Assembly: GCF_040784915.1 (NCBI RefSeq)
Contig: NZ_CP160797.1
Location: forward strand, 1,912,137 to 1,976,136
Length of the DNA: 64,000 bases
DNA from: Bacillus vallismortis
Lineage (GTDB): Bacteria > Bacillota > Bacilli > Bacillales > Bacillaceae
Direction of reading: 5' to 3'
In this document: positions 1 through 16,783 of the stretch, piece after piece
Position numbering within the stretch: the stretch's first letter is position 1
How the letters are laid out: each line of letters starts with the position of its first letter
Position numbers and translations under genes: made by a program
Notes under the pieces: model-generated
What the model saw: the letters and a program-made list of their open reading frames with translations, nothing else
Database searches by the model: none
What the model was told of the DNA's origin: nothing

Positions 1-3118
<3,118 letters not shown>

Positions 3119-3121
<3 letters not shown>

Positions 3122-6100
3122 AAAAAAATAACGAAACAACTCACATTATCGTTAAAAAATCCGTTTATATATCACCATGTGGTTTACGGACAACATGTCC
3201 TTCCGGGATTGGCCTATATCGATATGATCTACCAGATATTCAGAGAACACGGCTACACCTGCTCAGAGCTTCAGCTGCGGAATTTATCCATCTATCAGCC
3301 GCTGACGGTGGGACAGGGTGCGGTAATCGCTCTCGATATCCAATGTGCGGAGACAAAAGAAGGAAAGTGGCAAATCACAGCCAAAGGCATTGAAAAAAGC
3401 GAAGGGAATGAAGCTTCAGAAGAAAAGCTCTATATGAAGGCTGATATGCATACCCACTCTCCTGCTGTTTTTGAAGAAACTCTGGATTTCAACCAGATCC
3501 AAGCAGCTGCGCAGAACGTTGTTCAGCTTAATGATGTATATGAACAATGCAGACGTCAGGAATTGGTGCACAGTGAATATATGAAAGCGAAAGGCTGCAT
3601 CCATGAAGAGGAAGACGGCGTCCTTCTCGATCTTTCTCTCGGCTCGGAAGCCATGCAGCATGCAGAAGGCTTTATGTTTCATCCGACTCTCATAGACGGG
3701 AGCGGGGTGGGTGCCAACAATCTGCTCACATCTTTGCTTAAAGGGGAACAGAGGCTGTATTTGCCTCTGTTCTATGAATCCTTTTCCGCTTCAGCACTTT
3801 TGCAGACACATTGCATGACCAGAATTAAGCGTTCCTCTGTCCGTCAGGAAAAAGAGCTGATTTATGTAACACTTGAATTTTTCAATGCTTCCGGTGAAAA
3901 AGTAGCTGAACTGAAAAACTTCACAAGCAAACTAGTGCGTGAAGCAGAGCTGATTAGCGGAAAGCATCAGGATGCACAGGAGAAACAAGAGACAGGAAAG
4001 GACGCAGCCGAGCATACTCAAGCTGCAGATACGGTATCTTCATCCGGCAGTATGGATTCCTATGGCGGGGCTGAACAGTTTGTAAGCCAATTAATCGCAG
4101 ACAAAATAAATAAACCGATCGAACAAATTGAAAAGCATGTCGGCTATTACCAAATGGGATTGAATTCATCAGGCTTGCTTGAAGTGGTAGAAACGATCAG
4201 TGACAAGATCGGTGAGAGCCTTTCGCCGACTCTCCTATTTGAGCATACCACCATTGCGGAGTTGTCAGCGTTTCTTACCGAGGATTATGGTGAGCATTTT
4301 AGTGCCGCTGGTTCCCTTGATCAAATTGAAAGAGAACACGTCTCCAATAGTATAATCGGCGATACAACTGTCGAAGGACGGAGGACAAGCGGACGGACAG
4401 ACTCTTCTCGTGTTGCATCTTTTGAGCAATCGGGCGACATTGCGATTATCGGCATGGCGGGCAGGTATCCGAAGGCGAACAATATTCATGAATTTTGGAA
4501 CAATCTGAAAGAGGGTAAGGATTGCATTAGCGAAATTCCTGAGTCGCGCTGGGATTGGCGGCGATTTGAAGGAATCACATCTCCTTCAGGTAAGGACATT
4601 TCCAAATGGGGCGGATTTATTGACGACCCAGACTGCTTCGATTCTCAATTTTTCAGAATCACGCCGAGAGAGGCAGAGACAATGGACCCTCAGGAGCGGC
4701 TGTTTTTAGAAACCTGCTGGGAAACGATTGAGGATGCAGGCTACACGCCCAAGACTTTGGCCAAACCTAGAGGACGAAACAAAAGGCAGCATGTAGGTGT
4801 TTTTGCGGGCGTCATGCACAAGGATTATACATTAGTCGGCGCTGAAGAAGCATCAGCGGAAAATGTGTTTCCCCTCTCTCTTAACTATGCGCAAATTGCC
4901 AACAGAGTGTCTTACTTTTGTAATTTCCACGGTCCGAGTATGGCGGTTGATACGGTATGCTCCTCATCTCTGACCGCTGTACATCTGGCGCTGGAAAGCA
5001 TTCGTCACGGTGAATGCGATGTCGCGTTAGCAGGCGGAGTAAACCTGTCCCTGCATCCTAATAAATATATGACATACGGGGTCTGGGATATGTTTTCCAC
5101 TGACGGGCACTGCCGTACATTTGGCAAAGATGGAGACGGTTATGTACCGGCTGAAGGAATCGGTGCAGTTTTATTAAAGCCTTTGCACCAGGCGGAGGAA
5201 GACGGAGATCGCATTTATGCCGTCATTAAAGGAAGTGCAGTGAATCATGTGGGCACTGTAAGCGGCATTTCAGTGCCGAGTCCAGTTTCTCAAGCTGACC
5301 TTATTGAGGCATGCTTGGAGAAAACGGGAATTGATCCGAGGACGATTAGTTATGTTGAAGCGCATGGAACCGGTACGTCCTTAGGAGATCCGATCGAAGT
5401 GCAGGGGTTGGTGAAAGCATTCCGCCAATATACAGAGGATCGGCAGTTCTGTTCGATCGGTTCTGTTAAGTCAAACATCGGGCATGCTGAATCCGCCGCA
5501 GGGATCAGCGGTTTAAGCAAGGTTGCCCTTCAGCTTCACCATCAGACTCTCGTGCCTTCTTTGCATTCAGAAGAACTAAATCCGTACGTGGATTTTGAAA
5601 AGTCTCCATTTTATGTGCAGCATGAAACAGCAAAGTGGAAGCTACCTGTTATTAGGGAAAATGAGAAAAACCCCCCTTATCCGCGCCGGGCGGGTATCAG
5701 TTCCTTTGGGGCGACCGGTTCAAACGCACATATTATCCTTGAGGAATATATTCCTCAAACAGCGGAGCATGGCGTTTCATTGCCGTCAGTTTCTGGCATG
5801 CCCGTTGTTATCCCGCTTTCTGCCCGTAATCAAGAACGTCTTCGTGTATATGCAAAACGTCTCTTGGATTTTCTTCATGATGGGATTCAGATTAGAGATT
5901 TGGCTTATACATTGCAGGTTGGACGTGAACCGATGGAAGAGCGGGTTGCTTTTGCAGCAGCCGACATTCAAGAATTGACCGGACAATTGAAGGCTTTTGC
6001 AGAAGGGCGCGAAACGATTCAGCATTGCTGGATGGGGCGAATGTCAAGAGGAAGTGATTTATCGCTTTCCGCCGAAACGGTACATAAATCGCTGGAACAA

Positions 6101-9100
6101 AGAAATCTCGATCTGATTGCGGAGCAGTGGGCCAACGGAGCTGCGATTGACTGGACCCTTCTTTACGAAGGAAAGAAACCAAAGCGGATCAGCTTGCCGA
6201 CATACCCTTTTGAAAAGGTGCGTTATTGGGTGCCTAAAGCAGAGACAGTGACTCGTCTATCAAAAGGGGAAGGGCATGTCCTTCATCCTCTTCTGCATCA
6301 AAATGTGTCTGACATGTCGGGAGTACGCTTCCGTTCAACGTTCACAGGACGTGAATTTTTCTTTAAGGATCATGTCATTAAGGGCGAGCGGGTTTTACCC
6401 GGTGCAGCTTTATTGGAAATGGTTCGGGCGGCTGTCGAAAAGGCAGCTGGAGATCAGTTCCCGACAGGATTCCGACTTCGGAATATTGTCTGGGTTCGGC
6501 CGTTTGCCTTCACAGAACAGCAGAAGGACATACACATACGTTTATATCCTGAGAAAAATGGTGAGGTTGCATTCGAAATCTGCCAGGAGCCTGAAAGCGC
6601 AGAGAAGGCGCCGGTTGTATACGGACAAGGGAATGCAGTGCTTTGTGAGGTTGATGAACCTCCTGTAATAAACATTGAAGAACTGAAGGCAAACGATAAT
6701 GAGCAGATTCTGTCACCTTCTGATTGCTACGAGGCTTATGCAGAAATGGGCATTCATTATGGTGACAGCCACAGAGCGATTGATAGCATATATGCCGGCA
6801 AAAACGGAGTTCTTGCGAAATTGACGATGCCGCTTGTGATCTCCGGTACGCAAGACCATTATGTCCTACATCCGAGCATGATAGATTCGGCATTTCAAGC
6901 ATCTATCGGTTTGAGGCTGGGACACATTACGAGTTTAGCAGGCAGAAAGGCAATGCTGCCTTTTGCCATACAGGATGTCCAAATCTTCAAAGGCTGCGAG
7001 ATATCTATGTGGGCGCGGATCACATACAGCGAGGGCAGTGCAGCTGGGGATCGCATGCAGAAGCTTGATATCGATTTGTGCAATGAAGAGGGGCAGGTTT
7101 GCGTGCGAATGAAGGGCTATTCTGCAAGAGTGTTAGAAGCAGATGCAGAAGATCCTTCTGAGACAATTGACACGCTGCTGTTTGAACACGTTTGGGAAGA
7201 AAATGCTCCTGCCGAGGAGCAGGGATTAATAGTATCCGAGACACATAAAGTCGTTATCTGTGATTTTGGAGAACAACTGGAAAGCATCCGAAATGATCTT
7301 GACTGTACAGTATTGCAGCATTATACAGAGGCAATTGATGAACGGTTTGAAGTGTATGCCGTACAGTTATTTGAAGAAATCAAGCAGCTGCTGCACTCGA
7401 AAACCGGGGGACATACATTCATTCAAGTGGCGGTGCCTGTGTTGAACGAGCCGCAGCTATTAAGCGGCTTAACCGGACTGCTCAAAACGGCTGAACTGGA
7501 AAACCCCAAACTGACTGGACAGCTGATTGAATTAGATACCGAGATGTCTAGTAGTGACCTATTCGAAAAATTGGAGGAAAACAGACGCTGTCCGCGTGAC
7601 ACGCATATTCGCTATTGGCGAGGGAAACGGTTTGTAAGCAAATGGAAAGAGGCTGCTGGCGAGCACTTAAGTGACATGCCATGGAAAGATAAAGGTGTTT
7701 ATCTGATTACAGGCGGTGCAGGCGGCCTTGGCTCCATCTTTGCAAATGAAATCGCAAACCAAACGAATGATGCTGTTGTGATCCTGACAGGACGCTCTCC
7801 GCTCAATGAAAGGAAGCAGTCGCAGCTTCAAGCCTTACAGAAAGTGGGTATTCAAGCGGTTTACAGACAAGCGGATCTGACAGAGAAACGAGCTGTTAAT
7901 GACTTATTAGAAGAGATCCAAAACGTTTACGGAGGCTTGAACGGGATCATTCATAGCGCCGGTATGATAAAAGATAATTTTATTATTAAGAAAAAGAAAG
8001 AAGAAGTTCAAACCGTGCTCGCTCCAAAGGTAGCCGGTCTGATTCATCTTGATGAAGCAACGAAAGATATTCCGCTTGACTTCTTTATCTTTTTTTCCTC
8101 AGGTGCCGGAGCAGTGGGAAGCGCGGGGCAGGCTGATTACGCAATGGCGAATGCATTTATGAATGCATTCAGCGAATATCGAAATGGCCAAGCAGCGCTG
8201 CACAAACGTTATGGAAAAACTCTTTCGGTGTGCTGGCCGCTGTGGAAAGACGGGGGCATGCATATTGATGCTGAAACTGCGAGGATGCTGACAAAAGAAA
8301 CAGGCATGGTGGCCATGGAAACAGGGCATGGGATTCAGGCATTATACCATGGCTGGGCGTCAGAAAAGCCGCAAGTATTAGTGGCTTCCGGTGTTGCTAA
8401 TCGGATTCGTGCATTTTTGTATGAAACGGGACATGGTCAAGGTGAATCCCAAAATACGAAAAAAAGAAATGGCAGTCAGGATACGGGAAGAGCAGACATT
8501 GTCCTAGGAGTCGATGAAGAGACATTGAGAGAAAAAGCGGAGAATTATGTGAAACAAGTGCTTTCTTCGGTTATCAAGCTGCCGGCCGGCCAGATTGATG
8601 CTGAAGCTCCTCTCGAGGATTATGGAATCGATTCTATAATGATCATGCATGTAACAGGTCAATTAGAAAAAGTATTTGGGTCTTTGTCTAAGACATTGTT
8701 CTTTGAATATCAGGATATTCGGTCATTAACCCGGTATTTTATTGATTCCCACCGAGAAAAGCTTCTGGACATCTTGGAAATTGAAACAGACAAACCTTCC
8801 GTTGCGGGAAATAGAAAAACAGTTTCAGAGCCAGAAAAGAGAGAAATTTCAGTTGCCCCAAGAAAGTCCGGATTCTTTCCTTTGCAAGAAAAAGGGCAGA
8901 AGCAGTCAAAAGAAAAGGAAACAGAGGAAATTGCAATCATTGGTATCTCTGGGCGCTATCCTCAGGCAGACAACATCAATGAATTGTGGGAAAACCTGAG
9001 GGACGGGCGAGACTGTATTACGGAAATTCCTGAAGACCGCTGGGATCATAGTCTCTATTATGACGAAGATAAGGATAAGCCTGGAAAAACCTACAGCAAG

Positions 9101-12100
9101 TGGGGCGGCTTTATGAAGGATGTAGACAAGTTTGACCCGCAGTTTTTCCATATTTCACCGCGTGAGGCAAAATTAATGGACCCTCAGGAGCGGCTATTTT
9201 TGCAGTGCGTGTATGAAACGATGGAAGACGCAGGATATACAAGAGAGCATCTCGGCCGTAAGCGTGATTCGGAGCTTGGCGGAAGTGTCGGGGTATATGT
9301 CGGAGCCATGTACGAAGAATACCAGCTGTATGGGGCGCAAGAGCAGGCGCGGGGCAGGTCTCTGGCTTTAACAGGAAATCCATCATCCATCGCGAATCGA
9401 GTATCGTATTATTTTGATTTTCATGGGCCGAGTATTGCTTTGGACACTATGTGTTCTTCTTCTTTAACCGCTATTCATTTGGCTTGCCAAAGCTTGCAGC
9501 GCGGAGAGTGTGAGGCGGCATTTGCGGGCGGCGTGAATGTTTCAATCCACCCAAATAAATACTTGATGCTTGGGCAGAACAAATTTATGTCCAGCAAAGG
9601 CCGATGTGAAAGCTTTGGAGAGGGCGGAGACGGCTATGTGCCGGGAGAAGGCGTAGGAGCAGTGCTTCTTAAGCCATTGTCTAAAGCTGTTGAAGATGGC
9701 GATCACATATATGGAATCATTAAGGGAACTGCCATTAACCACGGAGGCAAAACAAACGGTTACTCAGTTCCAAACCCGAATGCCCAAGCAGATGTGATCA
9801 ACAAGGCGTTTGTGGAAGCGAAGGTTGACCCGCGGACTGTCAGTTATATCGAAGCGCACGGCACGGGAACCTCACTCGGAGATCCGATTGAAATGACAGG
9901 GCTGTCCAAAGTGTTTACGCAACGAACGAATGACAAACAATATTGTGCAATAGGCTCAGCCAAATCAAATATTGGGCACTGCGAGAGTGCGGCAGGTATC
10001 GCAGGCTTAACCAAGGTATTACTCCAAATGAAATACAGGCAGCTTGCGCCTTCCCTGCATTCAAACGTGCTGAATCCGAATATTGATTTCCTTAACTCAC
10101 CGTTTAAAGTACAGCAAGAGCTAGAAGAATGGAAGAGGCCGATCGTTTCTGTCAATGGAAAAGACATTGAATATCCGAGAATCGCAGGCATCTCTTCATT
10201 TGGCGCCGGGGGAGTAAATGCCCATATTTTAATAGAAGAGTATGTTCCGAAGTCTGAGCAGGAACGTTCGCCAGCGGAGAAACAGCCGGCTGTCATTGTG
10301 CTCTCCGCAAAAAATGAAGAAAAACTTCAGAAACGGGCGGAACGATTGCTGCATGCCATTCGTGAACAAAGATATGCTGAAGCAGATTTGCACCGAATCG
10401 CCTATACCCTGCAAGTCGGACGTGAAGCGATGAATGATCGTCTGGCGTTCGTTGCTGAAACGATGCAGGAGCTTGAAGAAAAGCTGACTGAATGTATTTC
10501 CGGTACAGAAGATCGTGAATATATCTTTCGAGGACAAGTGAAACGCAACAAAGAAACCATTGCCGCTTTTGCCGCTGATGAAGATATGTCAAAAACAATT
10601 GAGGCATGGATGCAAAAAGGAAAGTACACGAAGGTGTTAGACCTTTGGGTAAGAGGCTTACGTATCGACTGGAACACGCTCTACCAGGATCAAAAACCTC
10701 GGCGCATCAGTTTACCCGCCTATCCTTTTGCAAGAGATCGCTATTGGGTAGAAGTTAATGCAACAAAGGCTGAGGAAAAAAGAACGGTGGAACCACCCGT
10801 TCCGGTACAGTCCGTCATTCAAAAGCCGTCTATAGACAGGGAAGCCAGCGGCAAGCCTGCCAATATCACCTTACAGCCTTTAACAGCCAATCAGGATCGT
10901 TTGCAGCGAGCAGCATCTCCGCTTCCATTAGATACAGAAACAGAGACGATCTCGGCGGAAGAATTGTGCAATGAACTGACGGCGAGCTTAGCGGAAGTGC
11001 TGTACATGGATCAAAGCGAGGTTGATCCAGACGAAGCATTCATAGATATCGGAATGGATTCGATTACCGGGCTCGAATGGATAAAAGCCATAAATAAACA
11101 GTATGGCACATCACTAAATGTCACCAAGGTTTATGATTATCCGACAACACGTGATTTCGCTGTTTACTTAACGCATGAGTTAAGCACACAAGCTGGAAAG
11201 AAAACAGCAGAAAGCGATGCTCCGAAGCAACCGGAGACGTATGTGCCGATGAAACAGAAAACAGCAGCACCTGCTGCTAAACCGGATAATATCACCCTGC
11301 AGCGGTTAGAGCACCATCAGCCGTTGCAGGAGGAACCTGCAGCAACCATTCGATATGCAGCAGCTGAAATATCCGCATCAAGCCAATATAATGGGGCAAT
11401 TGAAACGCTGCATGAAGAATTTAGAGAAAGCATCGCAGACGTGTTATTTATGGAGCCGCACGAGGTGGATATTGATGAAGCATTCATTGATATCGGAATG
11501 GACTCGATTACCGGGCTCGAATGGATAAAAGCGGTGAATAAGCAATATGGCACGTCTTTTTCAGTCACTAAAGTGTATGATTATCCAACGATACGTGATT
11601 TTGCCGAGATGCTAAAGTCTGAGCTTGGAACGCATCTTAATAGAAAACAAGAAATGAAAGATCAACATAAGGTCTCTGAAGCTGTTAAACAGCCGGCAGA
11701 GCGTCCGCTTCAGTCCGTTCAATACCCAATAAAGAAAGAACCTGAGAAGAAACCGGCTCCTATTCATCAAGATCACCGGGAGGATGCAATAGCGATTGTC
11801 GGGATGTCGGGAAGGTACCCGGGCGCCAGGAATGTAAGAGAGTATTGGGATAACCTGGTTCATGCGAGAAATGCGATTCGGGATATTCCAACATCACGGT
11901 GGGATATTGACAAATTCTATGATCCTGCCCTGAACAAAAAAGGGAGAGTCTATTGTAAATCAATGGGGATGCTTGATGATATTGAACATTTTGATCCGTT
12001 GTTTTTTAATATTCCGCCATCAGAAGCTGAACTGATGGACCCACAGCATCGAATATTTTTGCAGGAAGGCTATAAAGCCTTTGAGGACGCTGGATATAAC

Positions 12101-15100
12101 GCCCGCACATTAAATGAGAAAAAATGCGGCGTTTATCTCGGCATTATGAGCAATGAATATGGGGTCATGCTGAATCAGCAGGCAAGGGCAAATGCCACCG
12201 GTAACAGCTTTGCGATCGCCGCGGCGCGTATTCCGTATTTTCTTAATTTAAAAGGGCCTGCTATTCCTATTGACACCGCATGTTCATCTTCATTGGTCGG
12301 CACACATTTAGCGCGACAGGCACTCATAAACAAAGAAATTGATATGGCGCTGGTTGGCGGTGTCAGCTTATACCTGACGCCGGAATCTTACATCAGTATG
12401 TGTGAGGCCGGCATGCTTTCACCTGATGGGCAATGTAAAGCATTTGATAATGGTGCGAATGGTTTCGTGCCCGGCGAGGGTGCGGGTGCGCTGGTACTAA
12501 AAAGGCTGAAAGATGCAGAAGCGGACCGTGACCATATTTATGGCATCATCATTGGCTCAGGTATTAATCAAGACGGGAAAACAAACGGAATCACGGCACC
12601 GAGTGCGAAAAGCCAAATGGATCTGGAAAGAGACATATATGAAACATACGGCATACATCCTGAGAGTATCAGTTATGTAGAAATGCACGGCACCGGAACA
12701 AAACAAGGTGATCCAATTGAATTAGAGGCTCTGTCCACCGTATTTAAAGAAAAAACAGACAAAAAGCAGTTTTGCGCAATCGGTTCCGTCAAAAGCAATA
12801 TTGGACATACATCTGCGGCGGCAGGAGTAGCCGGTGTTCAAAAGGTGTTGTTGTGTATGAACCAGAAAACGCTGGTGCCGACATTGAACTTCACGACACC
12901 GAATGAGCATTTTCAATTTGAACATTCGCCTTTATATGTAAATACAGAGCTGAAGCCTTGGGAATCGGCCGATGGAAAACCGAGAAGAGCCTGTGTCAGC
13001 TCTTTCGGATATAGCGGGACGAATGCCCACATCGTGTTAGAAGAATACCAGGCTGAAAAGAGGAATGATCGACTGACAAAGCAGCATCATTCAACATTAT
13101 TTGTACTCTCAGCGAAAAAAGAGCAGCAATTGAAGGCCTATGCAAAAGAAATGAAAGATTTCGCGAATTCAAATGAAGAAATCAATCTGGAGGATATGGC
13201 ATATACACTTCAGACGGGCCGGGAAGCGATGGATTATCGGCTGGCGTTTTTGGCGGATTCCAAAGAAGCGGTTATCAAAGCTTTAGGTGATTATGTAGCG
13301 GATGTGCCAAACAGCAGCATATTTTCCGCTCACGTGAAAACGAAGAAAAGCGAAATCAAGCTGTTTGAAACAGATCATGATGCCAAAGCATTGCTGCAAA
13401 CATGGATAGAGAAGAAAAGGCTTGATAAAGTAGCGGAATTATGGGTGAAAGGATTACAGGTCGATTGGAATGGGTTTTATGGAGATCACAAGCCTCGCCG
13501 AATCAGTCTGCCTGCTTATCCGTTTGCAGAAGAGTATTACTGGCTGCCAAATGAAGAAGACAAGCCTGAAAACAGCGGTTTGGCAGTGCCTTACTCCGAG
13601 CCAAATACTAAGCATTGCTTTCTGCACAAGCAGTGGCAGCACTGTCAGATTGAACCGGCAGAACGTACGAATCAAACCGTTGCCATATTAGCAAACGAGG
13701 AGACAATGGCATTAGCGGAAGAGCTTTCGAAGTATTTCTCGAATTACCGTATATTTGACAGTCAAGAGCTCGATCATGTATCTTCTGCTGACTTTGAACA
13801 TATCTCTGGAGCAGTCGATCTGATCGGTTGCGGAACGAGACATGAGCAATCTTTAAGCTGGATAAACTGGCTTCAAAAGCTAATCGAACAAGGACGCACA
13901 AGCAAGCATCATTTGACGATCTTGGGTGTAACGAAGGGGCTGGAGTCTTTCGAAAATAAAGCTGTTCGTTTATCCGGTGCTTCACGAGCCGGTTTATACC
14001 GCATGCTTCAAAGCGAGTACAGCCATCTTACATCAAGACATGCAGATATGGAGTCTGCAACTTCCCATGGGGAGTTGGCCAGACTGGTTGCAGACGAGTT
14101 TTATGCTAATAGCACAGAATCTGAAGTCTGTTATCGAAACGGCCAGCGGTACCGCGCATATTTGGCAGAGCAATCAGCAGATACAGCAGGTCTTTATCAT
14201 AAACAAGTATCGTTTTCAGCAGACAAAGTCCTGCTTATTACAGGCGGGACAAGAGGTCTCGGTTCGTTGTGTGCCCGGCATTTTGTGAAAACATACGGCG
14301 TTAAGCGCCTGGTCCTCATCGGCCGAGAAGAGCTGCCTCCGCGTGATCAGTGGAATTCAGTAAAAAATGTCTCGCTCGCGGAGAAAATAAACGCCATTCA
14401 AGAGCTAGAAGCCATGGGTGCGGAAGTTCAAGTGCTGTCTCTGGACCTGACCGATTCGTTTGCCGTTGAACAGAGCCTGAAGACCATACACGAAACAATG
14501 GGACCGGTTGGCGGCGTTATCCATTGTGCCGGGAAGGTGAACAATCATAATCCGGCATTTATCAGAAAATCACTAGAAGAAATCGAACAGGTGCTTGAAC
14601 CGAAAGTCGAAGGCCTGCAAACGTTGTTTGATCTGCTGAAAGACGAATCATTGGCGTTTTTTGCCTTGTTTTCATCTGTTTCAGCGGCCATCCCTATTCT
14701 TGCAGCTGGACAAGCAGATTACGCGATGGCGAATGCTTTTATGGATTATTTTGCAGAGGCCCATAAAGATAAATGTCCAATTTTCAGCATTCAGTGGCCT
14801 AACTGGAAGGAGACCGGTTTAGGTGAGGTTCGAAGCAAAGCTTTAGAACAGACTGGATTGGTGAGCTTGACAAACGGTGAGGGATTACAGCTGCTGGATC
14901 AGATTCTATCAGATACACGGCATGCTGTCGTACTGCCGGCGATCCCGGATACAAACGTATGGCAGCCGGACAAACTTATACAGCCGTCAATGCCTGTTGA
15001 AGCTCTCTCACTCCCTGAGACAAAAGAGCAAGACAGCACTCACAACCTGTTCGGTGAAACAGTCGAATGGCTCGTAACTCTTTTTTCAGATGAACTGAAG

Positions 15101-16783
15101 ATAGCAGCTGAAGACTTTGAAACGGATGAGCCTTTCCAAGAATACGGAATCGACTCGATTATATTGGCTCAACTAGTACAGCAGATGAATCAAACATTAA
15201 ATGGAGATATTGATCCATCGATTTTGTTTGAATATCCGACAATAGAATCCTTTGCAAACTGGCTCATATCAAAACATGACGTATCAGCTGTTTTACACCG
15301 AAACGTTTCTGAGAAACAGACACCTGTCAAGGCGCGATCGTCAATGAAACAGGCACCCATGCCAGAACAGCAGCCGCAACAGACCAGTCATGAGAAAACG
15401 GCGGGTCTTGCAGAAGATATCGCCATCATCGGACTTACTTGCAGATTCCCTGAAGCGGAAACACTTGAGGCATACTGGGATTTAATTCGGGATGGACGGG
15501 CTGCGATTAAACCTGTACCGCCTGAACGATTCGGGCACTCCAGCTCGAATTACGCGGGCCTCATTGATAATATGAACCAATTCGATCATGATTTCTTCAT
15601 GATGTCCGAGAACGATGTCAGAGCGATGGACCCTCAAGCTTTGGCCGTATTGGAGGAAAGCCTGAAGCTGTGGTATCACGCCGGCTATACGGAAAAAGAA
15701 GTGAAAGGCATGAAGGCTGGTGTTTATATAGGAGGCCGCAGCCAGCACAAGCCTGATCCGTCCAGTCTTTCAAAAGCAAGAAATCCGATTGTGGCTGGCG
15801 GACAAAACTATTTAGCAGCTAACATCTCGCAATTTTTTGACTTAAGGGGACCGAGTATTGTGCTGGATACTGCTTGTTCCTCTGCACTGGTCGGACTGAA
15901 TATGGCCATTCAAGCTCTGCGGAGCGGAGATATTGAGGCAGCGGTTGTAGGCGGCGTCAGTTTGCTTGATGCTGATGCGCATCATATGTTTCAGGAACGC
16001 GGACTTTTATCTGACAAACCGTCATTCCATATGTTTGATAAGCGGGCAGACGGTGTCATTTTAGGAGAAGGCGTGGGTATGGTTCTCGTTAAAACCGTCA
16101 GCCAAGCACTCGAAGACGGAGATTCCATATATGCAGTCATTAAAGCAGCAGCTATTAACAATGACGGAAGAACAGCAGGCCCATCTTCACCGAATCTCGA
16201 GGCGCAAAAGGATGTCATGCAGACAGCGCTTGGAAAAAGCGGCAAAAAGCCTGAAGAGATCAGTTATCTCGAAGCGAATGGCTCGGGATCAGCGGTGACA
16301 GATTTACTTGAACTGAAGGCCATTCAAGCCATTTACCGTTCCGGTTCAAAGGCGCCATTAGGGCTGGGATCAGTGAAACCTAACATCGGCCACCCTTTAT
16401 GTGCAGAAGGAATAGCGAGCCTGATTAAAGTGGCTTTAATGCTGAACCATAGACAATTGGTTCCCTTCCTGTCAGGTGACGAAAGCATGGCGCATTTTGA
16501 TATAAAAGAGACCGATTTGTATTTTTGTAAATCGCAAGCCGAGTGGAAGGAGACAACACCGGCTGCGGCAATCAATTGTTTTGCCGATGGCGGCACGAAT
16601 GCCCATTTGATTGTGGAAGCCTGGAAAGAATCGGGTGAGCGTTTAATCAGAAGAAAACCTTTGCCTCTGCCGGAATTAAGCCGGCAGCCCGTTTTAACAG
16701 AACCATCAGCTCAAACCGCGCAGAAAAAAGTGCTTTCAGACACAGGGGCTCCGAAAGAAATGTTTTGGAAAACTTTCAAATAA
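3119..16783 (+). CDS. pksL: PksL, trans-AT polyketide synthase: DH-ACP-KS-DH-KR-ACP-KS-ACP-ACP-KS-KR-ACP-KS0
   Basis: This 4554-residue bacillaene synthase subunit extends and processes the chain handed over by PksJ. Domains: DH1 8-278 (H20 in HxxxGxxxxP), ACP1 about 311-390 (Ser350, in GLNS), KS1 440-876 (Cys614), DH2 1055-1341 (H1085), KR1 1351-1768 (GGAGGLG from 1532), ACP2 1801-1880 (Ser1839), KS2 1938-2374 (Cys2112), tandem ACP3 and ACP4 at 2610-2690 and 2758-2836 (Ser2648, Ser2796), KS3 2889-3311 (Cys3055), KR2 3500-3944, ACP5 3974-4052 (Ser4013) and KS4 4098-4505 (Cys4253). KS4 reads EANGSG instead of EAHGTG (Asn4387), so it is probably non-elongating. Each KS except KS4 is followed by the usual linker ending near YPF, but no AT domain is present. 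Tandem ACPs of this type serve the HMG-synthase cassette that adds beta-branches in the pksX pathway (established knowledge). DH1 completes the PksJ KS0, and KS4 hands on to DH1 of PksM. GTG 3119 was chosen for its ribosome binding site. Confidence 0.96.
10945..11625 (+). repeat. Tandem duplicated ACP pair inside pksL
   Basis: Two carrier domains, at about 10945-11185 and 11390-11625, share long identical stretches. Both contain the core FIDIGMDSITGLEWIKA and then KQYGTS and TKVYDYPT. They are joined by a Pro/Ala/Gln-rich linker, and a matching short phrase (NITLQ) precedes each copy. Paired ACPs with a W three residues after the GL of DSITGLEW are the hallmark of beta-branching sites that recruit the HMG-synthase cassette (family knowledge). 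The near identity points to recent duplication or gene conversion. Confidence 0.85.
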
